A stretch of DNA of 64,000 nt from the NCBI RefSeq assembly GCF_000149955.1, contig NC_031000.1:654761-718760 (forward strand), read 5' to 3'. A program made the position numbers and the translations under genes. Below the pieces are notes generated by a model that saw only the letters and a program-made list of their open reading frames with translations, had not been told where the DNA came from and made no database searches. This document shows positions 11,101 to 21,878 of the stretch, piece by piece (the first letter of the stretch is position 1; each line of letters starts with the position of its first letter). The stretch is from Fusarium oxysporum f. sp. lycopersici 4287 (lineage: Eukaryota > Ascomycota > Sordariomycetes > Hypocreales > Nectriaceae).

Positions 11101-12149
11101 CTTCAGCGAAGCTAAAACGCCTGTCCTCATTGATGGTCGCCAATTCTCTGACTACGTAGTTATGGAAACGATTGAAGGCGATCATCAGAGCACAAACGCC
11201 AGGAGGTTGTGTTAGAAGTCTGTCCTCGGAAAAGACATCATTCTTCAGTCGCCCATCCTTGAAAGTCCTAACCTTGGCTTGCTCTTCCATGTTTTTACCG
11301 TAGAGAGGTGACAGGTCAAGGTATGATGAGTTCCTCAACTTGTTCATGTCTTTCTCATCGGTATGGAAGAGATATATAAGCATGTCAGTTTATCGCTTAC
11401 ACCCCACGAGGATTTCATATTTTTGCATACCATGAATTAAAACAGTTGCAAGATAGAAGAGACAGCTTGATACTTTGCTGGGATTCTCCTTTGCAGAGCC
11501 GTTTCGGGCCAAGAGACCTACGGCATGTAAGCCTGCGTCCGGGATTTAATATTACCTAAGGAAAAATGCTGACTGTCAAAGATAAGAGATGGATCAGGAA
11601 GGATAGAAGTCCGTTTGTGTTTCGGCACCACGCTTCGAGCGTAGTGACTTCCCGCCGCGCCGAGGTGAGGGTATAAAATGTTCTATGGAATTAGTGATGG
11701 AAGCTCCATATGTGTCAGAAGAACTTTGGATTAAGCCTTACGTTATTGGACCCGTCAGCGGCACGGTACCTGAACTCGTCACCTAGGTAGGAAAGGGGCG
11801 GATGCCGTAGGTTATCCCACAACCTCTTAATGAACGCCGCGTTGAGGTCATCCCTAGCCCTGGAACCGTTGGGTAGCGATGCAGCGAGTTGCATGATGTT
11901 TTCAACCTATGCCAACAGTCACTACTGTTTCGCTCAAGAACGCAACAAGCTAAGAGGACGTACCAGGTACTTGCGATCATCTACTATGCCACCGGCTAAG
12001 GCTGCCTCGGTCGCGCCATGAAGAATACGCAAGTCCGGCCCGATGCGGCCAGCCTGACTGAGGATGTCGCGACGAACTTCATTGAGAAGATCAGCCAAGT
12101 TCGTCTGTACATCTCGTGCGTTGCCCGCCTCGCTTTTGTTTGCGGCCAT
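8125..12149 (-). CDS. ppo: Psi-producing oxygenase (heme dioxygenase-P450 fusion), 13 exons
   Basis: Hand splicing gives 13 exons and 1121 residues, the usual size of Ppo/linoleate diol synthase proteins. Exons: 12149-11964, 11906-11742, 11682-11574, 11517-11431, 11373-11025, 10968-10694, 10632-10261, 10207-10172, 10121-9917, 9864-9319, 9266-8852, 8799-8217, 8162-8125. The N-terminal heme dioxygenase has the distal His in VLIH (residue 182), SSYLDLSPLYG, FNRFHNYVV and the YRWHS motif with catalytic Tyr362 and proximal His365. The C-terminal P450 half has GWGPHACLGRP with the heme-ligand Cys near 1051. Such enzymes convert linoleate to hydroperoxides and diols (psi factors) or to allene/epoxy oxylipins affecting sporulation. 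Every junction is GT-AG except the acceptor of intron 4, which reads AT, so the allele may be non-functional. Activity class is uncertain because ATQAQ occupies the usual ANQxQ position. Confidence 0.88.
11374..11430 (-). other. ppo intron 4 with a non-canonical acceptor
   Basis: The donor (ATTCATG then GTATGC) and branch site (AAACTGAC) are normal. The join needed to restore VLIH-DLFHTDEKD places the acceptor at TTATAT then ATCTC, so the last two intron bases are AT rather than AG. No AG lies between the in-frame TAA just upstream and the needed exon start. A one-base G-to-T change (plus-strand C to A at 11374) would explain it. Confidence 0.65.
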
Positions 12150-14021
12150 ATCCTCGATGTTAGATGCTTTTGAGGTTGCTATTCAGACGGCAGAATATCG
12201 TAGTTGAAGCCTAAGTTGGGGCTTTGTGTCCCAGATGCGAAGGCTCAGGGAGATATAAAAACATAATTCAGAAGGTACAGATTCACATGATTTTCACATG
12301 CAAGCCCTTGAGTCCTTCTACCTGTGTCATAGTGCTGTCTAGGACCTGAGTGATTGAAGGCTGTCCCCGAGGCTTGCCACCTCGAGAGAGCCGGAAACAG
12401 TCCCGGTTAAGCACCATCGTTGGGACTTGAACTGGCGTCCGTGCGCAGCTTTTAGGAAACTCGGATTACACATTACCCTTGCATGGCTGAGCTGACAGTC
12501 CAAGCGTAGCAGCGGAGATATCAGTTGAGATCCAACCATCATAATAAAATCACGCCAGCTTACCAGACCTATTTCTATCTTACTCGCCAAATCTAATCTT
12601 ACAGCAGAAGGAAATACCGTCAGAATTAGTCAATCCAACGGATTTTATGTCATCTATACGGTTTTGACCTAGCATGAACCTTACGGTTCTTGCCAAACTC
12701 ACCAAAGTCAAATGTTAGATAAGGTTCGCCTACACAGACATGTGATTCAAATTTTCCAAAGAGTCAATGCAAGAGAATTCGGCACATGCCGAAGAGTAAG
12801 GATGTCGTATTCTTCGAGCTCCTACTGGCGAATGATGATCATCAGTGGCGGCTTGTGCATCACGACGACCGTGTTTAATGACTGCATCAAATAGAAATGG
12901 CTTGCATTGGTGTTTCTCTAGATTGACCCCTAGGGCTTTCCATTTCATGTCAAGCAAGATTTTTACCTGGCATGTGTAGGAAACCGTTCATCGTCATCGT
13001 GTGTCAACACCTTAACAACGATTTTCGGCAAACTCCATAAATGCCTGAGGCTGTATATCAGCTCCTTAAGTACTATTATCAGCAAATGTCAGTTATGCAG
13101 GCTTTAATACGTGAGGCTGCGCAACAGAACCTTAATCCCATATCGCTCTGAGTGCACAAGCCTCTATATCATCATCCTTTGCTAACAGGCTGGCTAGTGT
13201 AACGGACAATGCCGTGACATCGAAGCACTTACATCAAATGCTCCGGTGCCACGAGGTGAGGCCGTCGCGTTGCTGAAAGCCCGAATGGCGGCGTCGAGCG
13301 CAGTCTGGAGGCTCTATAGCTTCGATGCGGAACTTCGTTTCCCTATGAGAGCAAGTGCTCGGCTAAGACAGTATCCTCATCGATACCTCTGATTATGTGG
13401 CAGGAAGTGGGGATTCATCGTAGCGGATACTATGAATTTAAAGAACAAACATAAAAGAAAGAGGCGCTTAGCAGATCAACTCTGTGTGCTGGGTCAATCT
13501 GATCAAAGGCGAGCATCACTTCTCGGTCGCTGTCGACGCATTTCCCGCACATCCCAGGCTGCTGATGAGCTTATATCCTTCTAAGAAGAAAAACATATCA
13601 AGAACTGACATAATGAAATTTAGGCGCTCGGCAGATACACATAAATTGTCTTATCTGTTGGCATGGGAGGCATTGAGTGCGCAAGGTAACTTAGAGCTTA
13701 AAGTAATAGTACTAAATGACAATTAATAAAAGCAAAAAGAACATGACTGCAGCCAGTATAAAGCTCCCCCTAGAATGCTTGCCATCTAATTTTTTCTTCA
13801 GATCGATAAAGACTTTATCCCTAAGAGAGCAATTTCCTGGGCAATCCTGCCTACCCTATGCCTCAATCTATCCAGCTCTGATAATGTTGTCGCACCTTCC
13901 TTTGTCATCACACTTTCTTGGCATACGAGTGTTAAGAAAGTGGCCCTGTCTACACCTAAATCCTTAACAAGTGCACAACAAACATTCCAATCTGCGCTTC
14001 GCGCAGTCGCAAACTGCGGCG
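12150..14021. other. ppo promoter side and LINE 5' flank
   Basis: No gene is recognised. The first few hundred bases are the upstream region of ppo. Short frames at 12.3-12.95 kb and 13.5-13.97 kb have no motif. The 5' end of the LINE probably lies in the last few hundred bases before 14022, but I could not find a target-site duplication that fixes it. Confidence 0.35.
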
Positions 14022-15659
14022 ATGGCGTCGTCTACGACGATCCCGCCCGCTGCCTTGGATCCCTTCGATCTGGGGATCCACACTCCCATCAACCTGAACC
14101 GGGGAGCCCGTGCAGCCCTCTTACAGAACAGTCCGGTAGTCGTCAACGGCACTATTGGTGTTTCACCTGCTCCCGGCCGGATGGCTCAGACACCATCCTC
14201 ACCACTCAACGCCGCCGCCACCACCACCACAGCTACGGAAGGAGCTGGGCGTGCCAGTCCCGTATCCACGTTTGAACAACAACCAATCTCTATCGTTGAA
14301 TCAGCCAACGATCTCGCGCGAGAACACGCGGAAGAGTACAACACCAAGCTGATGGTGTTCCGGGCCTTCTGTACCAAGTTTGAAGAAGCGGCCCAGCAAT
14401 TCGTCACCGGACCGCAACGACGCTTCGCTCAGCAATTTGCCAATAATTTCCTCGGTTTTTGGAAACGAGAGCTCTCCTGCTCCGGACCTGTGACCCCCAA
14501 GCCTACATACAGCAGCGTGGCCGCTGCCGCGCCTCCCACTGACCATGACCGTCTGACCTACAGACAACAACAACATAAAGGCCGACAAACAGATCCACCT
14601 CATCGCCAAGGGCAACAGACCATCGCCCCACCCCGACAAGACCTCCGCGTCTTTATCCGTCTAGAAGCCGGAGCTCCGGCCAGGGCCCACAGTAGCTATG
14701 CCATCCGGACTCTGATCCGGGAGAAGCTCGGCGCTGTCTCAGACAAGATCCGGCAGGTGTTCCAGGTCCGGTCCGGATGGGCCGTCCTGGCTGCCGACTT
14801 GGCAACACGCGACTTTCTGGTAGAAAAGCAGGCTGAGTGGGCCGCTGAACTGGGAGCTACAGCAGTAGAAACGAACAAGGAATGGTTCACCTATGTGGTC
14901 TCAGACGTTCCTACAAGACTGTCTGACTTTTACGGAAATGAGGTGGATAGTGACAGCGTTGTCAGCGACGAGATAGAAATCCAGACTGGGCTCAAGCCCA
15001 TTGACGTACGTACCGGAAGACAATTCTCGGATAACCCCTTGACCAAGGCCCTACTTGTGTCCTTTCTGAAGCCCACAAAAAGATTCTGGTCTCTTTTCGG
15101 CAGTAGCGCAGCGAGACTTGTTGACAAAACCGACCGACCTAGACAATGTGAGAAGTGCTGGGGCCACCATTTTGCCCGCAACTGTCACAGACAGCCAGTT
15201 TGCCGATGCTGTGGTGAGACCGGCCACCTCGTAGACGATTGTATCGCACCAGAACAGTGCGTCAACTGCTTGGGCCCCCACCAAGCCAACTTCCGTAGGT
15301 GCCCAGCTCGGCCAAAGACAGTGCACGGCGTGCTCCGCCGACTGACTAAAGAGCAACGAAAACATGTCAGGGCCGTTGGTGCGGAGACATACCGACAACG
15401 ACACCAAGAACCACAGTCGGGATCGCATCAGGAAGCCCAGCAGGGCATGGCTGAGCGACAAAACGAGGATGTCACATCACAAGAACGACCGAACGCTCGT
15501 GCTCCAAGCCCAGCTGTATCAGGAGCACCTTCGTGTATCATGGTAGCCACGACCCCTCATGCTGGCTATGAAGCAGAGGAAGAACCCGAACAGCCCAGAC
15601 CAGGCTCACCGCGAAAGCGCCGAATAGTTCTCATTAATCGCTCGCATGGCCAGGAATAG
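14022..15659 (+). CDS. LINE ORF1, gag-like RNA-binding protein with CCHC knuckles
   Basis: The first ATG in frame is at 14022, giving 545 residues; codons upstream to 13971 are open but have no ATG. The N-terminal third is low in complexity (Pro, Ala, Thr rich). The C-terminal part has closely spaced Cys-His motifs: CEKCWGHHFARNC, CRCCGETGHLVDDC and CVNCLGPHQANFRRC. These fit gag-type zinc knuckles that bind element RNA. The tail is basic and low complexity and ends in a nuclear-localisation-like PRKRRIV. It ends 14 bases inside ORF2, so ORF2 could be translated by re-initiation or frameshift. ORF1 appears intact. Confidence 0.88.
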   Translation: MASSTTIPPAALDPFDLGIHTPINLNRGARAALLQNSPVVVNGTIGVSPAPGRMAQTPSSPLNAAATTTTATEGAGRASPVSTFEQQPISIVESANDLAREHAEEYNTKLMVFRAFCTKFEEAAQQFVTGPQRRFAQQFANNFLGFWKRELSCSGPVTPKPTYSSVAAAAPPTDHDRLTYRQQQHKGRQTDPPHRQGQQTIAPPRQDLRVFIRLEAGAPARAHSSYAIRTLIREKLGAVSDKIRQVFQVRSGWAVLAADLATRDFLVEKQAEWAAELGATAVETNKEWFTYVVSDVPTRLSDFYGNEVDSDSVVSDEIEIQTGLKPIDVRTGRQFSDNPLTKALLVSFLKPTKRFWSLFGSSAARLVDKTDRPRQCEKCWGHHFARNCHRQPVCRCCGETGHLVDDCIAPEQCVNCLGPHQANFRRCPARPKTVHGVLRRLTKEQRKHVRAVGAETYRQRHQEPQSGSHQEAQQGMAERQNEDVTSQERPNARAPSPAVSGAPSCIMVATTPHAGYEAEEEPEQPRPGSPRKRRIVLINRSHGQE

Positions 15660-18600
15660 ATATTCTCAAACACGAAAGAACGGCAGGAAGCCGCTCAGGA
15701 TCTTCCAGGCCAACGTCGGCAAGATCCCTCCGGCCCACGACTGCGCTCTGGCGCTGGCCGACTCGGAACAATATGACGTTGTGCTCTTGCAAGAGCCGTG
15801 GACGGCTCACACAGAGACCCGCACTTTAACGAAGACTCATCCTGCATACGACACATTTACGCCGGTCGACATGTGGAACAGCAACGACACTCGGCCTAGA
15901 GTGATGACATATGTCCGACGAGACCCAAGACTTCCTGCTGACCAGATTCGGCCTTTTCAGACTCGTGATATCCTTTTGCTCACAATCAACGAGCTGACGA
16001 TCGTCAACTTCTATCGTCAGAACGACGAGAGGGACGCCCTAGACACGCTATTTCAATGGTCTGTCCCGGAACGTTGCCTCGTAGCTGGCGATTTCAATGC
16101 CAGACATCGTAGCTGGCAAACAGGCCAAACTACGAACCGGGGCCAAGAGATAGCAGGATGGGTGTCTGAGAATGACCTCAGCCTTCTCAACACTTTAGAC
16201 ATCCCAACAAACCCGTACGGCAACACAATCGATCTTGCCTTTACTAACCTACCACTTGCTGAAGCTATCGTCGAGGACCATCTCGCCACCAGCTCTGACC
16301 ACTTCACGCTCAGCCTGACTTTCCCAGACGTCAGATCGACTCCGGTGCAGCCAGGCAAGATTCGAGTGACGACGGAAGACGAGCTTAAACGATTCGTCGA
16401 GATCGTAGAGCTTGGCGCTACAGGAATCCCCCTGACAGACTCGACCCCCGAGGAGCTGGACGAGCTTGCCTCTTCACTTGTGAGTCTACTAACATCAGCA
16501 GCAAAAGCGTCTGGGAGGCCTGCGCGGAAAGGCGGACGCCCGGCTCCCTGGTGGACAGAGGAGTGCGCCGACGCCGCGGCTGCTTTTCGAGCCATCAGAA
16601 GAAGCTACCCACTCGGCTTCAACCAGGACGTTCAGATCGCCAAAAGAGGCTTTCATCGTGTGGTCCGTCGGGCCAAGAGGCGCTATTGGCGTAACCTCAT
16701 CGATGGCTTCTCCAGCAGTAGCGATGTTTTCAAAGCTGTCCGGTGGCTAAAGTCCCCAGGAGCCTTCCAGCCGCCACCTCTACAGGTCGATAACGTCGTG
16801 TACGAAAGCCAGATGGATAAAGCCAACGCACTCCGACAGGCCACGCTTGAACGAAGAACTGCGGAGGACGACATCGCAAACGCATGGACGCCAGTATTCC
16901 CACCTAGATCGATCCCATTCTCTCCCGAAATCTCTCTGGAGGAGGCGCAATATGCGACTTGTCACACAGGCAATACATCCCCAGGGTCAGACAACATCAC
17001 AGTCAAACTTCTTGAAGCAGTATGGCATGCCATCGGTACACACGTCCGTCGTCTCTTCGAAAGATGCCTTACCATAGGCCATCATCCAAAACCATTCAAG
17101 GAGGCGGAGGTGGTCATGATCGCGAAACCGGGACGGAGAGACCTTACCGAACCACGAGCATGGCGACCCATCTCACTGCTCTCCTGTCTTGGTAAGGGAC
17201 TAGAATGACTGATCGCGCGCCGCCTAGCCTGGGCAGCCGTTCACTACAGCGTCCTTCATCCGCAGCAAGCTGGGGCGCTCCCCAAGAGGTCGGCAACAGA
17301 CTTGGTAACTGCTCTGGTCCATGATATTGAAGAAGCGTTTGCACGCAAGAAGGTGGCGACTCTAGTCACAATGGACATCCAAGGTGCTTTCGACACCGTC
17401 ATGCGCAACAGGCTCGTCCTGCGTCTTCGTGAGCAAGGCTGGCCTAATCATCTGGCTCGCTGGGCCGGCTCCTTCATGGGCGGCCGGTCGGCGCGTGTCA
17501 GGTACCAAGACACAGTCACGCCCTCTTCTCCCCTTCAGTGCGGCCTCCCTCAGGGGTCGCCGGTATCGCCAATCCTCTTTCTGCTCTACACTGAGCCAAT
17601 CTATCGATTAGGGAACCCTCAGGGTCGCTTCGGCTATGCAGACGACACGGCCATCCTGTCCATAGGCGACACAGTAGACGAGACTTCTGCCATGGCATCT
17701 AGTTCCATCGCCGAGATGGTGCGATGGGGCGCAGAGAATGGCGTGTCCTTCGACACGAAGAAGACCGAAGTTATGCACTTCTCCCGCAGCAAACTCAGGA
17801 CTGCGCCGGCAGTACGCCACGGCGATGTCGAGAAACACCCTGAACCAGCTCTACGCTGGCTTGGTATTTGGTTGGATAGCAGACTATCTTTTCGACTTCA
17901 TGTCGAAAAGTGGGCGGCCAAAGCAAAGGCAGTGGCTTATCATTTGCGGGGGCTCACCAACACGGTACACGGCCCTCTACCGAGCGCCGTGCGAGGCGCC
18001 GTCAGAGCATGTGCCGAGCCAGTGCTGCTCCACGGCTCAGAGGCGTGGTACCCGGGCAAGACGAGGCCGCGGTGGACCCATCCTACGAAAGATCTACCAT
18101 CGAGTAACCAGCATCTCGTGCAAATAATGACAAAGGCCATGAAACAGGCTATGAAGGCCATTCTTCCCGTCTGGAAGACGACACCCATCACCGTCCTCCA
18201 CAGAGAAAGCGGGATACCACCAGTCGATCAAGTGCTCGACGCGAGGCGACTTAGGTTCTCCGCACGACTCAAATCGCTGGATGAGGCTCATCCTCTGGCG
18301 ATCCGAACGCGCCCGCCCCGACAACCTACTTACCACGACCTCATCAAACGAAAATATCAAATACAGGCAGATAGCAGCTTCAGGATACGCCTTCGACGTA
18401 CAGACGAACTCCTTGCACCCTGTACGCGGCCGAAGCTCGCCCAGCGACGCTTCCATCAAGAACAGATGCCTCCGCTGCAGACAGCGTCTAAAGAGAAATC
18501 GGCCGCCGCCTTTTCCCGCTGGGTCGAGAAGCTCGACCCGCTCACCTTGGTGGTGTACTCGGATGGCTCTCTGTCCTCAGAAGGGGCTGCCAGCTACGGC

Positions 18601-19389
18601 TTCACCATTCATCAGAACAATACCCCCATTTTTGACGGATCGGGTCGCCTTGGACCCGCCGAGGTTTTCGATGCTGAAGCTACCGGGGCGTTAGAGGGCC
18701 TGAAGGCTGCTCTAAACCTGCGAGCATTAGCAACACAGAACATTTACATATGCCTAGATAACCTCGCGGCCGCCGCGTGCTTACGAGGCACACCCTCTGA
18801 CTCCTCTCAAGACGTCTTTCTCGACTTCCAGGCCTTGGGAGCGTCACATGGCACCATCCAGGTCCGTTGGGTACCAGGACACTCCGACATCCTTGGCAAC
18901 GAACAGGCCGACAAGCTGGCAAAAGCAGCATCATCACTCCCCGAACCCGAAGGCGCTCAGCCCACGCTGGCTTATCTGCGAAGGATCGCAAAACAAAAAC
19001 CGAGAGAAGCATTCGAGGCGTGGTGGTCTGCCTCCGCTCCTGAGCAGTACAAGAGACTCAATCTCAAGGCGACCACAGGCTGTCCGCCGGAGCTCTCGCT
19101 CCCGCGCGCAGCCTTGCACCATCTGCTAGCAGCGAGGTCCCTCCACGGGGACTTCGCCGCATACCACGAAAGACTCGACCATGTCGACGCACGCCTGGTC
19201 TGCTCATGTGGCCGACGCAAAGCACCGGATCACATCTTCTACTGCAGAAAGGTACCGCCTCGTCATCGGATGAGGCTGGCCCCCTCACCAAATGCAGCAG
19301 TCGATCTAGCACGAGGAAAAGACTTCACCAAATTCATCGACCTGTCCAAGGCCAGCGCGTTCTTTGGAAAGATCTGCCCTCGTTACTAG
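15646..19389 (+). pseudogene. LINE ORF2 (endonuclease-RT-RNase H) with one in-frame TGA
   Basis: The frame runs 1247 codons before its stop and is interrupted once, by TGA at 17206-17208. Order of domains: AP endonuclease (FQANVGKIPP, LLQEPW, VAGDFNARHRSW, SSDHFTL), reverse transcriptase (RPISLLSCLGKGLE, MDIQGAFDTV, GLPQGSPVSP, the YADD active site), RNase H (VVYSDGSLSSEG, AEATGALEGL, WVPGHSDILGNEQADKLAK) and a final CSCGRRKAPDHIFYC zinc motif. The stop falls in RT just after GKGLE, where related proteins have a basic residue, so an ancestral CGA-to-TGA transition is likely. As written, endonuclease and the first RT motif would be made without the catalytic YADD, so this copy should not be autonomous. 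Confidence 0.9.
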
Positions 19390-19857
19390 GCGAACACGAC
19401 TCGAGAAGCACTCGCGTCTCTCTTTCTCTCTCTCCCTTTATTTTCAACACGTTTCTTTTGTCACCTTTCCTCTTTCTTATATGCTCGCGGCTAAATGGAA
19501 GGCGCTGACACGCCCTCCATCCGACTGCGATTACTCGGAGGCAGCCCCGCGACAACCGCGTCCAGAGGCTCACGATCGCCTAAAAACAGGCTTACCTTGC
19601 GGCTGTCATTCATCAGCCGCGCTTGATCATCCCGCTGACGGGTAGCAAGCTTGATAAGATGCGCCATTTGTGCTGTTGATATGCTGGATAGAGCGCAGTT
19701 TGTTGACGCGTTCGCAGAAATTGGACTCTGAGGGGAAGACTAATTTCGCGTAGCGGATGACTAATCCTCGTTAGGGCCAAATATCTCTGTAATTAGCGTA
19801 TAGATAGACTGTAATTCCTCTAGCTCAGCACGTCCTGTGCCCCAGTAGGGGACTTTT

Positions 19858-19906
19858 GGGGCCTACGGCCCCCCGGACGAAAAATATACATACATACATA
19901 CATACA
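19858..19906 (+). repeat. LINE 3' stem-loop and TACA tail
   Basis: A perfect six-base-pair stem with a three-base loop sits 14 bases before five tandem TACA units. In LINEs the 3' end structure and tail repeat are what the reverse transcriptase recognises, so these mark the element's right end. Confidence 0.75.
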
Positions 19907-20477
19907 TATTCTATCTCTTCTACTTATTCAAACTCCCCTAGTAAGAGAGCAGCTACTCGGTTTGCATTAACACATTGGCTACCGCCTAAAGAGGCACTTT
20001 TCCCCAGCCACGGCATATACTCGTGACACGTCTTAAATGTAGGTACTTCCGACTCCATTGCGAGGCCGATAGCTTCGCCGTGGCAGCAATGATTTCGATT
20101 GATCTATTACGGAATAGCTCAGCCCAGCGCGTGTGCTGTAGCCATGGGGTCGTCTCGCTTCTGCCAGTGGCCGCAGTATAGTCAGTCTGAGTGCTTTCGA
20201 ATGGCCTCTTCATGGTGTGATCGATCCGATGTCGTGATTGCTATCTCCAAAGAGATGATGGCAACGAAGGTTTTCAATTCGTTAGGTTCCTACGTCTCCG
20301 CAGGTCAGCAGCCAGGGTACACGACGTACGCGCGTCGCCGCGTATAGGATATTGGTATAGCTTGAAGTTGAAACTCTCGGATGAGAAGAAAAAGCAAAGC
20401 CCACCAATAAAATGACGAGATCACCACTTTGGCTTACATTTTTGCTGGGGGTCTGTTATTCACAGTCCTCTTTCAGG

Positions 20478-20553
20478 TGAAAGTGGGATGCGGGGTAAGG
20501 ACAGGGATGACTAGCCAATAGTGTTGCAAAGATTCCACTTTCAATGAAAGTGG
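20478..20553. repeat. Palindrome CCACTTTCA-A-TGAAAGTGG with upstream half-site
   Basis: At 20535-20553 two nine-base arms are exact inverted repeats around one base. The same half-site, TGAAAGTGGGA, stands alone at 20478-20488. The arrangement suits a dimeric DNA-binding protein site. Confidence 0.6.
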
Positions 20554-20655
20554 GAAGTTCGATAATGATGTAGTATGATTTATCCCCTGTAGCACTTTAC
20601 GCGAAAGGACGCGTCGCGCTCTGGCTAAACTCCTGTTCCGATCAGCACTAATGTC

Positions 20656-20737
20656 AAATCAACTCTGCACCCCGGCAATAATCAACCCTGCTAGGTTTAA
20701 AGTGGGTCAATAAAATCAACTCTGCCAGAGTTGATTT
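20656..20737. repeat. Palindrome AAATCAACTCTG-C-CAGAGTTGATTT with upstream half-site
   Basis: At 20713-20737 twelve-base arms are exact inverted repeats around one base. The half-site AAATCAACTCTGC also stands alone at 20656-20668, 57 bases to the left. This matches the layout of the palindrome 160 bases upstream. Confidence 0.65.
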
Positions 20738-21000
20738 GGGACTGTAGTACTAGGGCTTTCTTTTCGTTGCGTGTAAGCCATGCCCCGGCCCAGCATCGCG
20801 AGTCGGGGTTAGCTTATCTCCGCGGCCGATACCATGCTTGACTCGCACGTTCTTTCTCCGGATGAGGTCACAAATACGTTTCATCGGTTCAAGCTAATCC
20901 TGTACCTGGCTTTCGTGAATTATCCGAGCTACAATGGTACGTCTGGCGAAGCGGCCAGTCGATCATCTTCATGTAGCGTCAGGGCTAGCTCCACATTCAA

Positions 21001-21008
21001 CCGCGCGG
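21001..21008. promoter_or_regulatory. CCGCGCGG palindrome, outlying copy
   Basis: Same eight-base palindrome as in the 42.6-52.3 kb block. The extension CCGCGCGG-C-AATGACGT here closely matches CCGCGCGG-T-AATGACGT at 52327. No intact gene adjoins it. Confidence 0.4.
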
Positions 21009-21878
21009 CAATGACGTCTTGTTTGGAACGGCTGGATGCACCCCTGGATAGGCTATCATTAAAACCTAAACCTTAATTCCCACTCAGCCTGAAAGCGACG
21101 TTGTGAGCCTTAGTGTTGGTGGGTCATGGGGTGTAGCACTTTTTAGGCCACAGGGAGATAGCCGGCTTTCTCAAGGATCACTATCGTATGCCGGCATTCT
21201 GTACCGAGAGCCTTGACCTTAGGACAAGCTTTCGCTTTATACTGACTGTGTCAGACATAGACCGACCATTGCGTCTGCCGGACAGTGGTTGAGGACATAG
21301 GCAGCCCAGCGAGATATATATCAAAAGATTAGGGACTCTACTAAGTTACACTAGGGATAGCAAGAGCTAAATGGAAGTTTAGCAGGATTTTGAGGCCGCA
21401 AACACGTGTCAGGCCATTGGCGGCCATATTTTCAAACCTGAAGCATCAAGAATGGAAACTACATGAATCCATGCTCGGTCTACAACGGCTGACTACAGCT
21501 GGGCTATGATGCAGGGTATTGCGCGAATCACCAATTCTGAGGTCTGCCTATTCTGGCAACGGCAAATATCACGCCCAGGTAGAGGTACAGGATATCGCGC
21601 GTAGGAACTCGCTGCATTTCGGCCATTTAAGATAAACTACACCAAAAAAGCCGGTACACTAAGGTATCGAGCTCTATTCAACGTTGGGTTCAATGGTAAA
21701 CGCCCCAGCTTCTATGCTAAAGTCTCCTTGTAGAGAGACATTCAATTATCCTGAGGAACATTGAAGCAGTGAATCCGTCCCTAGTTGTGGCTAAGAAACT
21801 CCTCCTCGGCGGCCTCCGCTCCGTCGAATAGGTGCGCGTATGCAACTATGTTTGTCCTAGTCCAGGGCAGCTGCGATG

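Larger units (their letters stand above)
14022..19906 (+). mobile_element. Non-LTR retrotransposon (LINE, Tad/I-like), nearly full length
   Basis: Two open frames overlap by 14 bases: ORF1 with zinc knuckles, and ORF2 with AP endonuclease, reverse transcriptase and RNase H. A 500-base 3' UTR follows. It ends with a perfect GGGGCC-TAC-GGCCCC stem-loop (19858-19872) and a tail of five TACA units (19887-19906), the kind of short-unit tail LINEs can carry instead of poly(A). This clade is typical of fungi. The 5' boundary is not fixed and no target-site duplication was found. A single in-frame TGA in ORF2 is the only clear damage, so insertion is recent or the copy has been spared from heavy RIP. 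Confidence 0.9.
19907..21878. other. No gene; palindromes and a CCGCGCGG site
   Basis: No frame with a recognisable motif was found on either strand. The stretch holds two near-perfect palindromes, each with an upstream single half-site (20478-20553 and 20656-20737), and one CCGCGCGG palindrome at 21001. It could be an old regulatory region whose gene has decayed, or the remains of a transposon end. Confidence 0.4.

Noticed and set aside
12360..12500. tRNA-like words on the minus strand (GTTCAAGTCCC with upstream CAGCTCAGC)
   Set aside because: The T-arm does not pair, the anticodon arm and acceptor stem cannot be formed, and spacing is wrong.
18077..19312. Minus-strand frames inside the LINE as host genes
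   Set aside because: They are antisense to the RT and RNase H domains and have no motifs of their own.
14000..19400. LTR retrotransposon
   Set aside because: No LTRs, protease or integrase; AP endonuclease and the 3' tail place it among LINEs.
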